A DNA stretch of 64,000 bases, from assembly GCA_964344785.1 (NCBI GenBank), contig CAYFOR010000001.1, forward strand, positions 32,276 to 96,275, read 5' to 3'. A program made the translations under genes and the position numbers. Below, piece by piece: positions 47,276 through 54,066 of the stretch (its first letter is position 1; every line of letters starts with the position of its first letter). The notes below the pieces were generated by a model. The model searched no databases. It was not told the origin of the DNA and saw only the letters and a program-made list of their open reading frames with translations. Source of the DNA: Thiopontia sp964344785. Its GTDB lineage: Bacteria; Pseudomonadota; Gammaproteobacteria; GCF-002020875.

Positions 47276-47299
47276 GGAGGCGGATCGATCTCCGCCTCC
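47276..47299 (-). promoter_or_regulatory. Strong hairpin downstream of dsrC
   Basis: GGAGGCGGA (47276-47284) and TCCGCCTCC (47291-47299) form a perfect 9-bp GC-rich stem with loop TCGATC, 45 bases past the dsrC stop in the transcript. Only a weak T tract follows (TCCTGTTC), so partial termination or 3'-end protection is more likely than full termination. This could explain high dsrC mRNA relative to downstream genes. Confidence 0.55.
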
Positions 47300-47343
47300 G
47301 GCTCTCTTGGTCAGCTAAAAGTACAATCAATCAGTACTTAAGT

Positions 47344-47679
47344 TTAGATACAGCCAGTTGGCTTGGGCAAACCACCAATCTTACAGGCCTGTTTTGCTGG
47401 ACCATATGGGAACAGCTCATAGAGATACTTGCTGTTACCCTTATCCTTGCCCAGCTTCTTGCCGATCGCCTTGGTCAATACACGCACGGCCGGTGCAATC
47501 TGATACTCGTCATAATACTCACGTAGGAAGTCAATCACCTCCCAATGTGCATCAGTCAACTCGACCTCTTCAGTCTCGGCCAGCGCAGAAGCGATGTCCT
47601 TGTTCCAATCGTTGATATCTACCAGATAACCTTCCTCATCAACTTCAACCGAATTACCGCTTACGTCCATATTTGGCAT
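47344..47679 (-). CDS. dsrC: DsrC, sulfur-carrier substrate of DsrAB and DsrMK
   Basis: 111 residues. All family hallmarks are present: WNKDIASALAETEEVELTDAHW, FLREYYDEYQIAPAVRVL, the insertion KKLGKDKGNSKYLYELFPYGP, and the flexible C-terminal arm with KQACKIGGLPKPTGCI. The two redox cysteines are Cys99 and Cys110 (the penultimate residue), 10 residues apart, so it is a fully active DsrC. It carries sulfur as a persulfide/trisulfide between DsrEFH, DsrAB and DsrK. A 116-bp gap before it leaves room for its own promoter, as reported in A. vinosum. Confidence 0.97.
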   Translation of the reverse strand: MPNMDVSGNSVEVDEEGYLVDINDWNKDIASALAETEEVELTDAHWEVIDFLREYYDEYQIAPAVRVLTKAIGKKLGKDKGNSKYLYELFPYGPAKQACKIGGLPKPTGCI

Positions 47680-47795
47680 AATATTTTCTCCTACTTACTT
47701 GTTTGCTAATATCTACTCAATAATCTAAAGCCCAAAACCCTGAAATCACAAATATAAGACACAAGGCAACAGGCTGGCAGCGACAATGTCGTCCG

Positions 47796-48086
47796 CTATA
47801 CCCAGGATTGAACCTTTTCGTTATCTGTTACCAGATCAACAAACCCTGCATAGTCAATGGTCTCAATCCCATCGGCCAGATTACTTTCAATCCCACGTGC
47901 CGCAACATCACTCTGCAGCGCTACTACCTTGGGTCCTGCAGTAAGCTTGTCGGCAACACTGCTTCCCTTCAACGCGGCATAGACGCCGTCCTCGATCAGG
48001 AGAATAGTGCTCTCACTCGTCGCGTGCGCCACACAGGAACTGAAGGCATCCTTTTCAAAAGGTGATTTGTTTACAATATGAAGCAT
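47796..48086 (-). CDS. dsrH: DsrH, sulfurtransferase subunit
   Basis: 96 residues, TusB-like: LHIVNKSPFEKDAFSSCVAHA at the N-terminus, ILLIEDGVYAAL in the middle and ETIDYAGFVDLVTDNEKVQSW at the end. A Cys at residue 18 corresponds to the conserved DsrH cysteine. With DsrE and DsrF it forms the cytoplasmic DsrE2F2H2 hexamer that hands sulfur to DsrC. It starts 12 bp after dsrF. Confidence 0.95.
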   Translation of the reverse strand: MLHIVNKSPFEKDAFSSCVAHATSESTILLIEDGVYAALKGSSVADKLTAGPKVVALQSDVAARGIESNLADGIETIDYAGFVDLVTDNEKVQSWV

Positions 48087-48098
48087 GTTTGTACTCCC

Positions 48099-48506
48099 TT
48101 AGAAACTGAGGACAACATCACTCTCTTCCATGAGATTACGAATCTCATCGGCAGAGACCAGACGAATAGAGGACTTTTCAGCCCAGTCGTCATCTTCATC
48201 CTCATAGGTCAGCTCCATCAGATCATCAATCGTCAATCCACGAGCTTCCAATGATTCCTTCTCGACATAGATCTTGTTTACATCGTAATCACCCAACGCA
48301 TTATAGGTTGGAGAGAAGTTCTTCATCCCTGAAGCCTCGGTACTCTGACCCTTTTTGATCTGAAACACACCGTCATCCATGAAGACCAGACTCACATCCT
48401 GATCAAATGCAGCACCAATCAACACCACCTCGAGTGACTCCAGTGCGTAGACGGTGCCATATGGAGCCTTGCGGTTGACGTAGAGAAATTTTTTCACATC
48501 AGACAT
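48099..48506 (-). CDS. dsrF: DsrF, sulfurtransferase subunit
   Basis: 135 residues from the ATG at 48506, chosen because AAGGAG lies 8 bases upstream; a GTG two codons earlier is too close to it. TusC-like sequence: VKKFLYVNRKAPYGTVYALESLEVVLIGAAFDQ and VSLVFMDDGVFQI. It has no catalytic Cys, as expected for this structural subunit of DsrEFH. Confidence 0.94.
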   Translation of the reverse strand: MSDVKKFLYVNRKAPYGTVYALESLEVVLIGAAFDQDVSLVFMDDGVFQIKKGQSTEASGMKNFSPTYNALGDYDVNKIYVEKESLEARGLTIDDLMELTYEDEDDDWAEKSSIRLVSADEIRNLMEESDVVLSF

Positions 48507-48522
48507 TTCCACTACTCCTTAA

Positions 48523-48915
48523 TTAATCACCGAAGACAACCAGACGGTCAGACTGAATACCTGCCTCAATCAACTGACCAAGACCCGAAATACGAAAGCC
48601 ATCCATGATATTGGTAGCATCCTTGCCGTTCCGCTCTGCCTCACCATCATCCACAATCCCACGGCGCTGGGCTGCTGCCACACAGACCACCAGATCTACA
48701 TCGTGCTCCTTGGCCAGATCACTCCAACGCTGCTGCACATTACGGTCATCCTGTGGGGGAGTAGCCAGACGGGTACCGTTATTGACTCCATCATGGTAGA
48801 AGAAGACACGAAAGATTTCGTGCCCCTTCTCCAAGGCTGCCTTGACAAAATTATAGGCACTATCAGAAGACTGATGCTGATAGGGTCCTTCGTTAACCTG
48901 AACAGAAATTTTCAT
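48523..48915 (-). CDS. dsrE: DsrE, catalytic sulfurtransferase subunit
   Basis: 130 residues, TusD-like: KISVQVNEGPYQHQSSDSAY, FFYHDGVNNGTRL, HDVDLVVCVAAAQRRGI and the C-terminal GLGQLIEAGIQSDRLVVFG. The active cysteine is Cys78, the same position as in A. vinosum DsrE, where it accepts persulfide sulfur. It is the subunit that interacts with DsrC. Confidence 0.96.
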   Translation of the reverse strand: MKISVQVNEGPYQHQSSDSAYNFVKAALEKGHEIFRVFFYHDGVNNGTRLATPPQDDRNVQQRWSDLAKEHDVDLVVCVAAAQRRGIVDDGEAERNGKDATNIMDGFRISGLGQLIEAGIQSDRLVVFGD

Positions 48916-48957
48916 TCCAATTGATTCCTTACTCTGTTTTTCCTATATCCAATTATT

Positions 48958-48975
48958 ACTGAGAGGCATCTCAGT
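48958..48975 (-). promoter_or_regulatory. Intercistronic hairpin after dsrB
   Basis: ACTGAGA (48958-48964) and TCTCAGT (48969-48975) form a perfect 7-bp stem with a 4-nt loop, starting 4-5 bases after the dsrB stop in the transcript. An A/T-rich but not T-only tail follows. It may protect the dsrAB message 3' end after processing. Confidence 0.45.
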
Positions 48976-48979
48976 ACAT

Positions 48980-50053
48980 TCAGAAACGGATATGTGCAGA
49001 GTTGTTCAGGCTGGCACGAGCACCACGCCAAGTATCGATATGGTACTTGGTAAACGGCAGACCGGTCTTTTCGAAAAACTTCGGCCAACCAATCCGCTCA
49101 GCCCACTCACCCATACGTTCCCAATCCTTGGCATCCTCTTTATAGACCTTCAGAATCTTCAAGACGATCTCGGATATTTCAGGCCAGCGTGGCGGATTAT
49201 TGGGGATACCTGCGGCAACCAGCTTATGGAAACTCGGCTTGCTACGGGCATTGGAGTGCTTGCCGCCTACCCAGATGGCCAGCTTGGAGTGCTCCGGATC
49301 GTTGATCAGCATCGGCGGACACGGAGGGAAGCAGGCACCACAGCAGACACACTTTTTCTCATCCACCTCAAGTGAAGGCTTGCCATTCACCATTGCAGGG
49401 CGAATCGCTGCAACCGGGCAACGCGCAACTACCGATGGGCGCTCGCAGACACCCGATACCAGGTCATGATTGATCTTGGGCGGCTTGGTATGCTGGATAT
49501 TGATTGCAATATCACCCTGACCACCACAGTTGATCTGGCAACAGGAAGAGGTGATCTTCACTCGGTTAGGCATATCCTCCTTGGTGAACTCCTCATACAG
49601 ATCATCCATCAGCGCCTTTACCGCGCCCGATGCATCCGTACCAGGAATATCACAGTGCATCCACCCCTGAGTGTGCGAAATACTGGTTACAGAAGGTCCG
49701 GTACCACCGACCGGGAAGCCCTCCTCGTTCAGGCGGTCAATCAGCGGTTCTACGCGGCTCTCATCCTTACAGAGGTATTCAACATTGTTACGTGTGGTGA
49801 AACGCAGGTAACCATCGCTGAATTCATCAGCAATATCTGCCAGCAGACGGATGGTGTATACATCCAATTGACGCTGGGTACCACAGCGAACGCTCCAAAT
49901 CTCATCACCACTCTTTGCAACGTGGTGAAGCACACCCGGACGTGGGCGGTCATGGAATTTCCATGCACCGTAGTTCTCCTTCATGATCGGGTGGATAAAT
50001 GGGGTTGCGTCTGGTACACCCGTCTCTTCCGGCATGCGTGGTGCTTCTGCCAT
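48980..50053 (-). CDS. dsrB: DsrB, reverse dissimilatory sulfite reductase beta subunit
   Basis: 357 residues. Sirohaem/[4Fe-4S] cysteines are in ITSSCCQINCGGQGD and CERPSVVARCPVAAI; a ferredoxin insertion is at KKCVCCGACFPPCPP. Other conserved stretches include IRLLADIADEFSDGYLRFTTRN and VGGTGPSVTSISHTQGW. With DsrA it forms the cytoplasmic heterotetramer that oxidises the DsrC-bound sulfur to sulfite. It begins 59 bp after dsrA. Confidence 0.97.
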   Translation of the reverse strand: MAEAPRMPEETGVPDATPFIHPIMKENYGAWKFHDRPRPGVLHHVAKSGDEIWSVRCGTQRQLDVYTIRLLADIADEFSDGYLRFTTRNNVEYLCKDESRVEPLIDRLNEEGFPVGGTGPSVTSISHTQGWMHCDIPGTDASGAVKALMDDLYEEFTKEDMPNRVKITSSCCQINCGGQGDIAINIQHTKPPKINHDLVSGVCERPSVVARCPVAAIRPAMVNGKPSLEVDEKKCVCCGACFPPCPPMLINDPEHSKLAIWVGGKHSNARSKPSFHKLVAAGIPNNPPRWPEISEIVLKILKVYKEDAKDWERMGEWAERIGWPKFFEKTGLPFTKYHIDTWRGARASLNNSAHIRF

Positions 50054-50112
50054 ATCTCTTCTCCAATTACTCTATGGTTGAATTCAGTTTCGTCAGTACG
50101 TAATAGTCAGGC

Positions 50113-51462
50113 TTATGCGCTCTTGCGCTCATTCCACTTGGCTACCTCCTCATCCCAGCCATCCATACGGACATAGGAGGATTGACGTGGGTTGTCGACC
50201 ATCTCAGGCTCGACCTCAAGACCCATACCCTCCAGGTAGGCCGGCAGGCCGATTCGCTCGATCATCTCACCGGAACGCTCATGCTCCAGTGCATTCTCGG
50301 CAAAGAAGTCGACGTGGTTCTCGGAGAGCTCGATGAACTCTTCGATCTGCTCCTCGGTCTCCACCTTCATGAACGGAACAATCACGGTACCGAAGGTGTC
50401 ACCAATCTTCAGTGTACGCTTGCCGCCCATCAGAATGGTGATCCCCTTGTCATCACCCTGTGCCAGAATGGCGTCACCATCCTTGCCTACATATTTCTGA
50501 CTGACTGAGGAGACCACATTGATACAGTGCATGCAGCGTACACACTGACTGTTTTCGATGGTCAGGCTATTGTCATCGGCCATCTCCATGCATTGACCGG
50601 GGCAGCGGCTGATCACGTTGTCCATCACATGCTTCACGCCTTTGTCGGCCACGTAGGCCTTCCACCCTTCCTGGTTGATCTTGATATCATCACGCCAGGT
50701 ACCGATCACCGCCATATCCGCACGCTGGATTGAATTGGTGCAGTCGTTGGGGCAGCCGGAGAACTTCCACTTCATCTTGTAGGGCAACGCCGGACGGTGC
50801 ATGTCATCAAGGAAGCTGTTAACGGTGGTGCGCTGCAGATTGCCCTCATCGAAGCAGGACTGCTCGCAGCGGGCCGCACCGACACAGGCCACTGAGGTAC
50901 GTACCGCAGGGCCGGCACCACCGAGATCAAAGGCCAGATCATCGGCGATATCCTTGAAGTTCTCGGCATCGTTGAACTTGTCGAAGGCGACCTGTACGCC
51001 ATCGGTATCGGCACCCTGAAACATGATGTCACCCGACTGCCCATGCAGGGCAATCAGACCGGTGCCGGTCTCTTCCCAGAGATCACACATACGACGCAGC
51101 AGCGCAGAGTTATAATGGTTGCCCCAAGGTGGCATGATACGCAGTGTGTGGAACTCCAGCGCATCGGGGTACATGGTCTCGCCCTTCTCATCCTTCAGCT
51201 CGGAGAAGCGGGGGATAATACCGCCACCATAACCAATCACACCCACCGTACCGCCCTTCCAGTAGCCGCGACGGTTGATGAAGGACTGCTCCAGCGTACC
51301 GATGACGCCGCGCATCATCTTGGCCTGCAGGGCATCGCCGGTAGCCAGACGCTTCAGGCCGGAGACATAGCTTGGCCATGGGCCCTTTTCCAACTCGTCC
51401 AGATTCGGGGTGGGAATATCCAGCTCAGGGCTGACCGCGTTTAGCTTGGTTTTCTCTGACAT
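50113..51462 (-). CDS. dsrA: DsrA, reverse dissimilatory sulfite reductase alpha subunit
   Basis: 449 residues. The catalytic cluster motif is ACVGAARCEQSC and FSGCPNDCTNS (CxxxC of the sirohaem-bridging cluster); the ferredoxin domain has CPGQCMEM and QCVRCMHCINVV. Also visible: GGTVGVIGYGGGIIPRF and SGDIMFQGADTDG. It is the first gene of the 15-gene operon, with AAGGAG about 10 bases before the ATG. Sequence style and the dsrEFH/dsrL context indicate the oxidative type. Confidence 0.97.
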   Translation of the reverse strand: MSEKTKLNAVSPELDIPTPNLDELEKGPWPSYVSGLKRLATGDALQAKMMRGVIGTLEQSFINRRGYWKGGTVGVIGYGGGIIPRFSELKDEKGETMYPDALEFHTLRIMPPWGNHYNSALLRRMCDLWEETGTGLIALHGQSGDIMFQGADTDGVQVAFDKFNDAENFKDIADDLAFDLGGAGPAVRTSVACVGAARCEQSCFDEGNLQRTTVNSFLDDMHRPALPYKMKWKFSGCPNDCTNSIQRADMAVIGTWRDDIKINQEGWKAYVADKGVKHVMDNVISRCPGQCMEMADDNSLTIENSQCVRCMHCINVVSSVSQKYVGKDGDAILAQGDDKGITILMGGKRTLKIGDTFGTVIVPFMKVETEEQIEEFIELSENHVDFFAENALEHERSGEMIERIGLPAYLEGMGLEVEPEMVDNPRQSSYVRMDGWDEEVAKWNERKSA

Positions 51463-51938
51463 TTGTAAGGCGCTCCTTAACGTTTACCAGTCAATACACG
51501 TTTGTTTCATTACTCCTCTCCGGCCTTGGGAAATCAATGCCTCTGCCATGACCAGAGAAGTACTGTTCTTTACGATGTTCGATCACCACGATTGAGCCGA
51601 TACTCATCGACTCATCTCGAATGGAGCACGAAGTATGTCAGAGCACTTTTTTCGATTCAACGCCGATTCAACACGCAATCGGGATACCCCATCTATCCCC
51701 AATGGGATACTTCATTATCGTTTCATAATAAAATCATGATATTAATGATCGATACAAATTAAGCATATAATCTCCCCTCTTGTATTTGGGAAAAAAACCC
51801 TTAATCTACAGTAAAAAAGTTGGTTATTAATGTAACTGCATACACGTTCCACAACCCGGCTTGGCAACCGTTCAGGCAGCCCATGGAACACAACATTGTA
51901 AAGATAAACATATTTTGAATATTCCAGAGTGAGCCAGG
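51463..51938. promoter_or_regulatory. Divergent regulatory region between dsrA and the RspA/Cas6-like gene set
   Basis: This 476-bp interval has no convincing gene and must hold the promoters of both directions. The dsrA-proximal third is mixed in composition; 51700-51830 is very AT-rich. A perfect inverted repeat TATCCC-CAAT-GGGATA lies at 51694-51709, and an extra GGGATA half-site at 51681-51686 makes a second inverted pair with the shared TATCCC. A consensus TATAAT at 51766-51771 faces the plus-strand genes, with a poor -35. Another AT-rich inverted repeat, ATCAT/ATGAT, spans 51733-51749. Confidence 0.6.
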
Positions 51939-52124
51939 ATGCTAAATTTAAGTGAAGTGCTGATGGAAAAGCAGCACGAGATGGAGACCTTCGAAGATCT
52001 GGAACGCGCAGTCCATGATATGGCGCGCGAAAAAAATGAACGATTCTTTCGGATCGATGTGCGCCCCCCCTTTACGGACACCCCGGATAACTGGGAAGAC
52101 CGCCTTGAAGCAGCCTTTTACTGA
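51939..52124 (+). CDS. Small acidic protein of unknown function, first gene of the dsr-divergent set
   Basis: 61 residues from the ATG at 51939 (CCAGG just upstream; a second ATG at 51963 gives MEKQHEMETFEDL). The protein is charged and helical (METFEDLERAVHDMAREKNERFF) with a C-terminal RPPFTDTPDNWEDRLEAAFY. I recognise no family. It is followed 16 bp later by the next gene, which starts at a TTG with a well-placed ribosome site overlapping this gene's stop region, so the two are probably co-transcribed. Confidence 0.6.
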   Translation: MLNLSEVLMEKQHEMETFEDLERAVHDMAREKNERFFRIDVRPPFTDTPDNWEDRLEAAFY

Positions 52125-52140
52125 GATTGAGGGTAGAGCA

Positions 52141-52815
52141 TTGAACAGTAACATCCCATCAGACCCGCTTACTAAAGAAGACCAGGAGTCAAAAGAGAGC
52201 CGCCTGGCTGACCTGGAGCAGCAATTGAGTGGGCTCCCATCTTCTGATGAGCGCGCACAACTTCTACTCGATTACGGAACGCTGCTACTCGATTTTCAAC
52301 GGAAGGAAGACGCCTGGAGTGCTGCCAAGGAGGCATTTGACCACTTCAGCACGACAGCTGATTGGGAGCTGGCAGTCACCGCTACCGATATTCTGGTCTC
52401 ATCCGACCAGAAGGCATCACTGATTGCACTGGCCCATGGTATCTGGCTTGGTATCACCTACCCGATTAACCCGGAGACCACAGTAGCCATCCTTCAGCAC
52501 ATGGTTGATGAATCACCCGCCGGTTCGGATACAGCCGCTGTGGCAGCCGTAACGGCCCACTTTATCGCCGATAAACGTGGTGGCGATGACAAGGCCGGTG
52601 AGAATATTCGCTTCTTTACCAGTCAGCGTCTTGCAGAGGTTGCCTCGCAACACCGCAATATCAAAAACCAGGAAGAGTTCGATATCTGGATGATGGGTAA
52701 TGAGTTCGACAACCCCGACTCTTTTCTACCCAAGCTTTCTGCAGCGGTCGATGCGCTTGCTGATGGTCACTGGTGGATTGACCGGGATTCACTGCGAGCC
52801 GCTCTTCCACAGTAG
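52141..52815 (+). CDS. Conserved-looking protein of unknown function
   Basis: 224 residues from a TTG at 52141 with GAGGG 7 bases upstream; the only ATG starts lie in the preceding gene's frame overlap. Soluble and helical. The N-terminus has a TPR-like helix pair (RADLEQQLSGL-type, LLLDYGTLLLDFQRKEDAWSAAKEAFDHF is split over residues 40-70). The rest has IALAHGIWLGITYPINPE, AAVAAVTAHFIADKRGG, and a C-terminal FLPKLSAAVDAL with DGHWWIDRDSLRAALP. No catalytic motif is visible. It ends 10 bp before the Cas6-like gene. Confidence 0.65.
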   Translation: MNSNIPSDPLTKEDQESKESRLADLEQQLSGLPSSDERAQLLLDYGTLLLDFQRKEDAWSAAKEAFDHFSTTADWELAVTATDILVSSDQKASLIALAHGIWLGITYPINPETTVAILQHMVDESPAGSDTAAVAAVTAHFIADKRGGDDKAGENIRFFTSQRLAEVASQHRNIKNQEEFDIWMMGNEFDNPDSFLPKLSAAVDALADGHWWIDRDSLRAALPQ

Positions 52816-52825
52816 GTTGCAGGCC

Positions 52826-53512
52826 ATGAGCTACTGGCAAGAGGAGACAAAAGAGCAGACGGTTGTCATCGATGACAGCGTGATCGATCTGAGCTTCCGA
52901 ATCCAGTGCAAGGCACTGCCGGTAGACCATGGCTGGGCACTCAGTCAGGTAGTACAGCAGCACATACCCTGGTTTGCAAAAGAACCCCACGCCGCACTCC
53001 ATCAGATCCTGGTAGCAGAGTCTGGAAATGGCTGGTTCTCTCCTGAGCAGGGCGACGCCCTACTCTATCCTTCGCGCAGAACCCGCCTCATCCTGCGCCT
53101 GCCAAGGCATCGAGTCGAAGAGACAAAAGATAGACTGGATGGAGCCACACTACCGATATCGGGCCACCCCTTGCAGTTGAGCCGCCCGGAGACTCAAATG
53201 CTGAGCAGACATACCACGCTATATACCCGCTTTGCCCTGTTTGCAACCAACGAAAGTGAAGATACCTTCATGGAACGCACCAGAGAAGAGCTCGCGATCA
53301 GGGAAATCTATCCCCGAAAGATGGTATGTGGGCGCATGAACCGGATACAGGTTGCCGACCGGGAGCGAATCACACACAGCCTGATGCTGGCTGATCTGAC
53401 CCCGATGGAGTCCCTGAAACTGCAGCAACAGGGGCTTAGTGAGGGCAAGGATTTTGGCTGCGGGTTGTTTTTACCCCACAAAACCGTGGAAAATCGACTC
53501 CAGCAGGAGTAG
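52826..53512 (+). CDS. Cas6/Cmx6-like protein without CRISPR context
   Basis: 228 residues from the ATG at 52826 (a longer frame upstream overlaps the neighbour and reads as non-coding). The layout follows the I-MYXAN Cas6/Cmx6 family: an N-terminal strand then ALPVDHGWALSQVV with a conserved-type His35, SRRTRLILRLPRHRV (about 83-97), LYTRFALFA, MVCGRMNRIQV, SLMLADLTPMESLKLQQQGL and a C-terminal glycine loop GLSEGKDFGCGLFLPHK (203-219), as in RAMP-fold RNA endonucleases. No repeats or other cas genes are visible in the 64 kb. It is 34 bp upstream of the DsrC-like gene. Function here is unknown; RNA binding or cleavage is inference. Confidence 0.65.
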   Translation: MSYWQEETKEQTVVIDDSVIDLSFRIQCKALPVDHGWALSQVVQQHIPWFAKEPHAALHQILVAESGNGWFSPEQGDALLYPSRRTRLILRLPRHRVEETKDRLDGATLPISGHPLQLSRPETQMLSRHTTLYTRFALFATNESEDTFMERTREELAIREIYPRKMVCGRMNRIQVADRERITHSLMLADLTPMESLKLQQQGLSEGKDFGCGLFLPHKTVENRLQQE

Positions 53513-53546
53513 AAATTCAAATATCAACAACAAGGAGAACGTAAAG

Positions 53547-53885
53547 ATGAGCTACGAAGTCAATGGAAAGACCATCGAAACCAATGCCAATGGATATCTT
53601 GAGGAAACGGATGACTGGAGCGAAGATGTTGCCCAGGTCATTGCAGCGGAAGAGGGCGTTGAACTGACAGACAAACATTGGGATCTGATCAACTTTCTGC
53701 GTGATGAGTTCCTCAATAACGGAGGCAACCAGCCCAATGACCGCAACATCGTCAAGGCGATGTCGAGCGCTTGGGGAGAGAAGGTCAACTCCAAGGATCT
53801 CTATGCCCTGTTCCCCAAGCAGCCATCCAAACAGGCTGGCAAGATTGGCGGTCTTCCAGAGTCTCGCCGCAAAGGAGGATACTGA
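53547..53885 (+). CDS. Cysteine-free DsrC/TusE paralogue (RspA type)
   Basis: 112 residues from the ATG at 53547 with AAGGAG 9 bases upstream. It keeps the DsrC fold (GYLEETDDWSEDVAQVIAA, VELTDKHWDLINFLRDEF, LYALFPKQPSKQAGKIGGLP), but the position of the first redox Cys is Gly98, and the arm ends in ESRRKGGY with no Cys anywhere. Such proteins have been called RspA (regulatory sulfur-related) and cannot carry persulfide sulfur. The canonical DsrC of this genome is at 47344. A regulatory or competitor role at DsrC partners, or on DNA/RNA, is inference. Confidence 0.85.
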   Translation: MSYEVNGKTIETNANGYLEETDDWSEDVAQVIAAEEGVELTDKHWDLINFLRDEFLNNGGNQPNDRNIVKAMSSAWGEKVNSKDLYALFPKQPSKQAGKIGGLPESRRKGGY

Positions 53886-53930
53886 TCTCCAGCAACCCAG
53901 ATGCCTCCTGCACACTCCCATTATTACGTT

Positions 53931-53969
53931 AGAAAATGTTTTTTTTACACAGGTAAACTCACATTTTCT
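53931..53969. repeat. Inverted repeat between rspA-like gene and histidine kinase
   Basis: AGAAAATGT (53931-53939) and ACATTTTCT (53961-53969) are perfect inverted copies separated by 21 bases that include a run of eight T. It could be a protein-binding site or a weak hairpin ahead of the stronger one at 54025. Confidence 0.45.
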
Positions 53970-54024
53970 GCCTTGTTCTGGAAGCACGCAGAAATAATCT
54001 GAATCACTGGATACAGTGTTACCA

Positions 54025-54052
54025 AGAGGCCTGGCAACTGCCGGGTCTTTTT
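54025..54052 (+). terminator. Terminator-like hairpin 14 bp before the histidine kinase start
   Basis: An 11-bp stem allowing G-U pairs (arm 54025-54035, loop AACT, arm 54040-54050) is followed by TTTTT-type sequence to 54052. It should end the transcript from 51939-53885. Because the kinase starts at 54067, with no room for a promoter after the hairpin, kinase expression would depend on read-through or on a promoter within 53886-54024. Confidence 0.65.
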
Positions 54053-54066
54053 CATTGAGAAATCAA

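Noticed and set aside
51681..51710. Exact NarL heptamer sites (TACYYMT) in the dsrA upstream region
   Set aside because: TACCCCA and its neighbours differ from the consensus at key positions; the inverted repeat is reported instead without naming the binding protein.
52700..52825. N-terminal extension of the Cas6-like protein by 42 codons
   Set aside because: It overlaps the preceding gene out of frame, has no suitable ribosome site, and family members start near the SxxDLSF-type strand seen after the ATG at 52826.
51463..53885. CRISPR array associated with the Cas6-like gene
   Set aside because: I looked for regularly spaced direct repeats around the gene and across the window and found none; only short inverted repeats occur.
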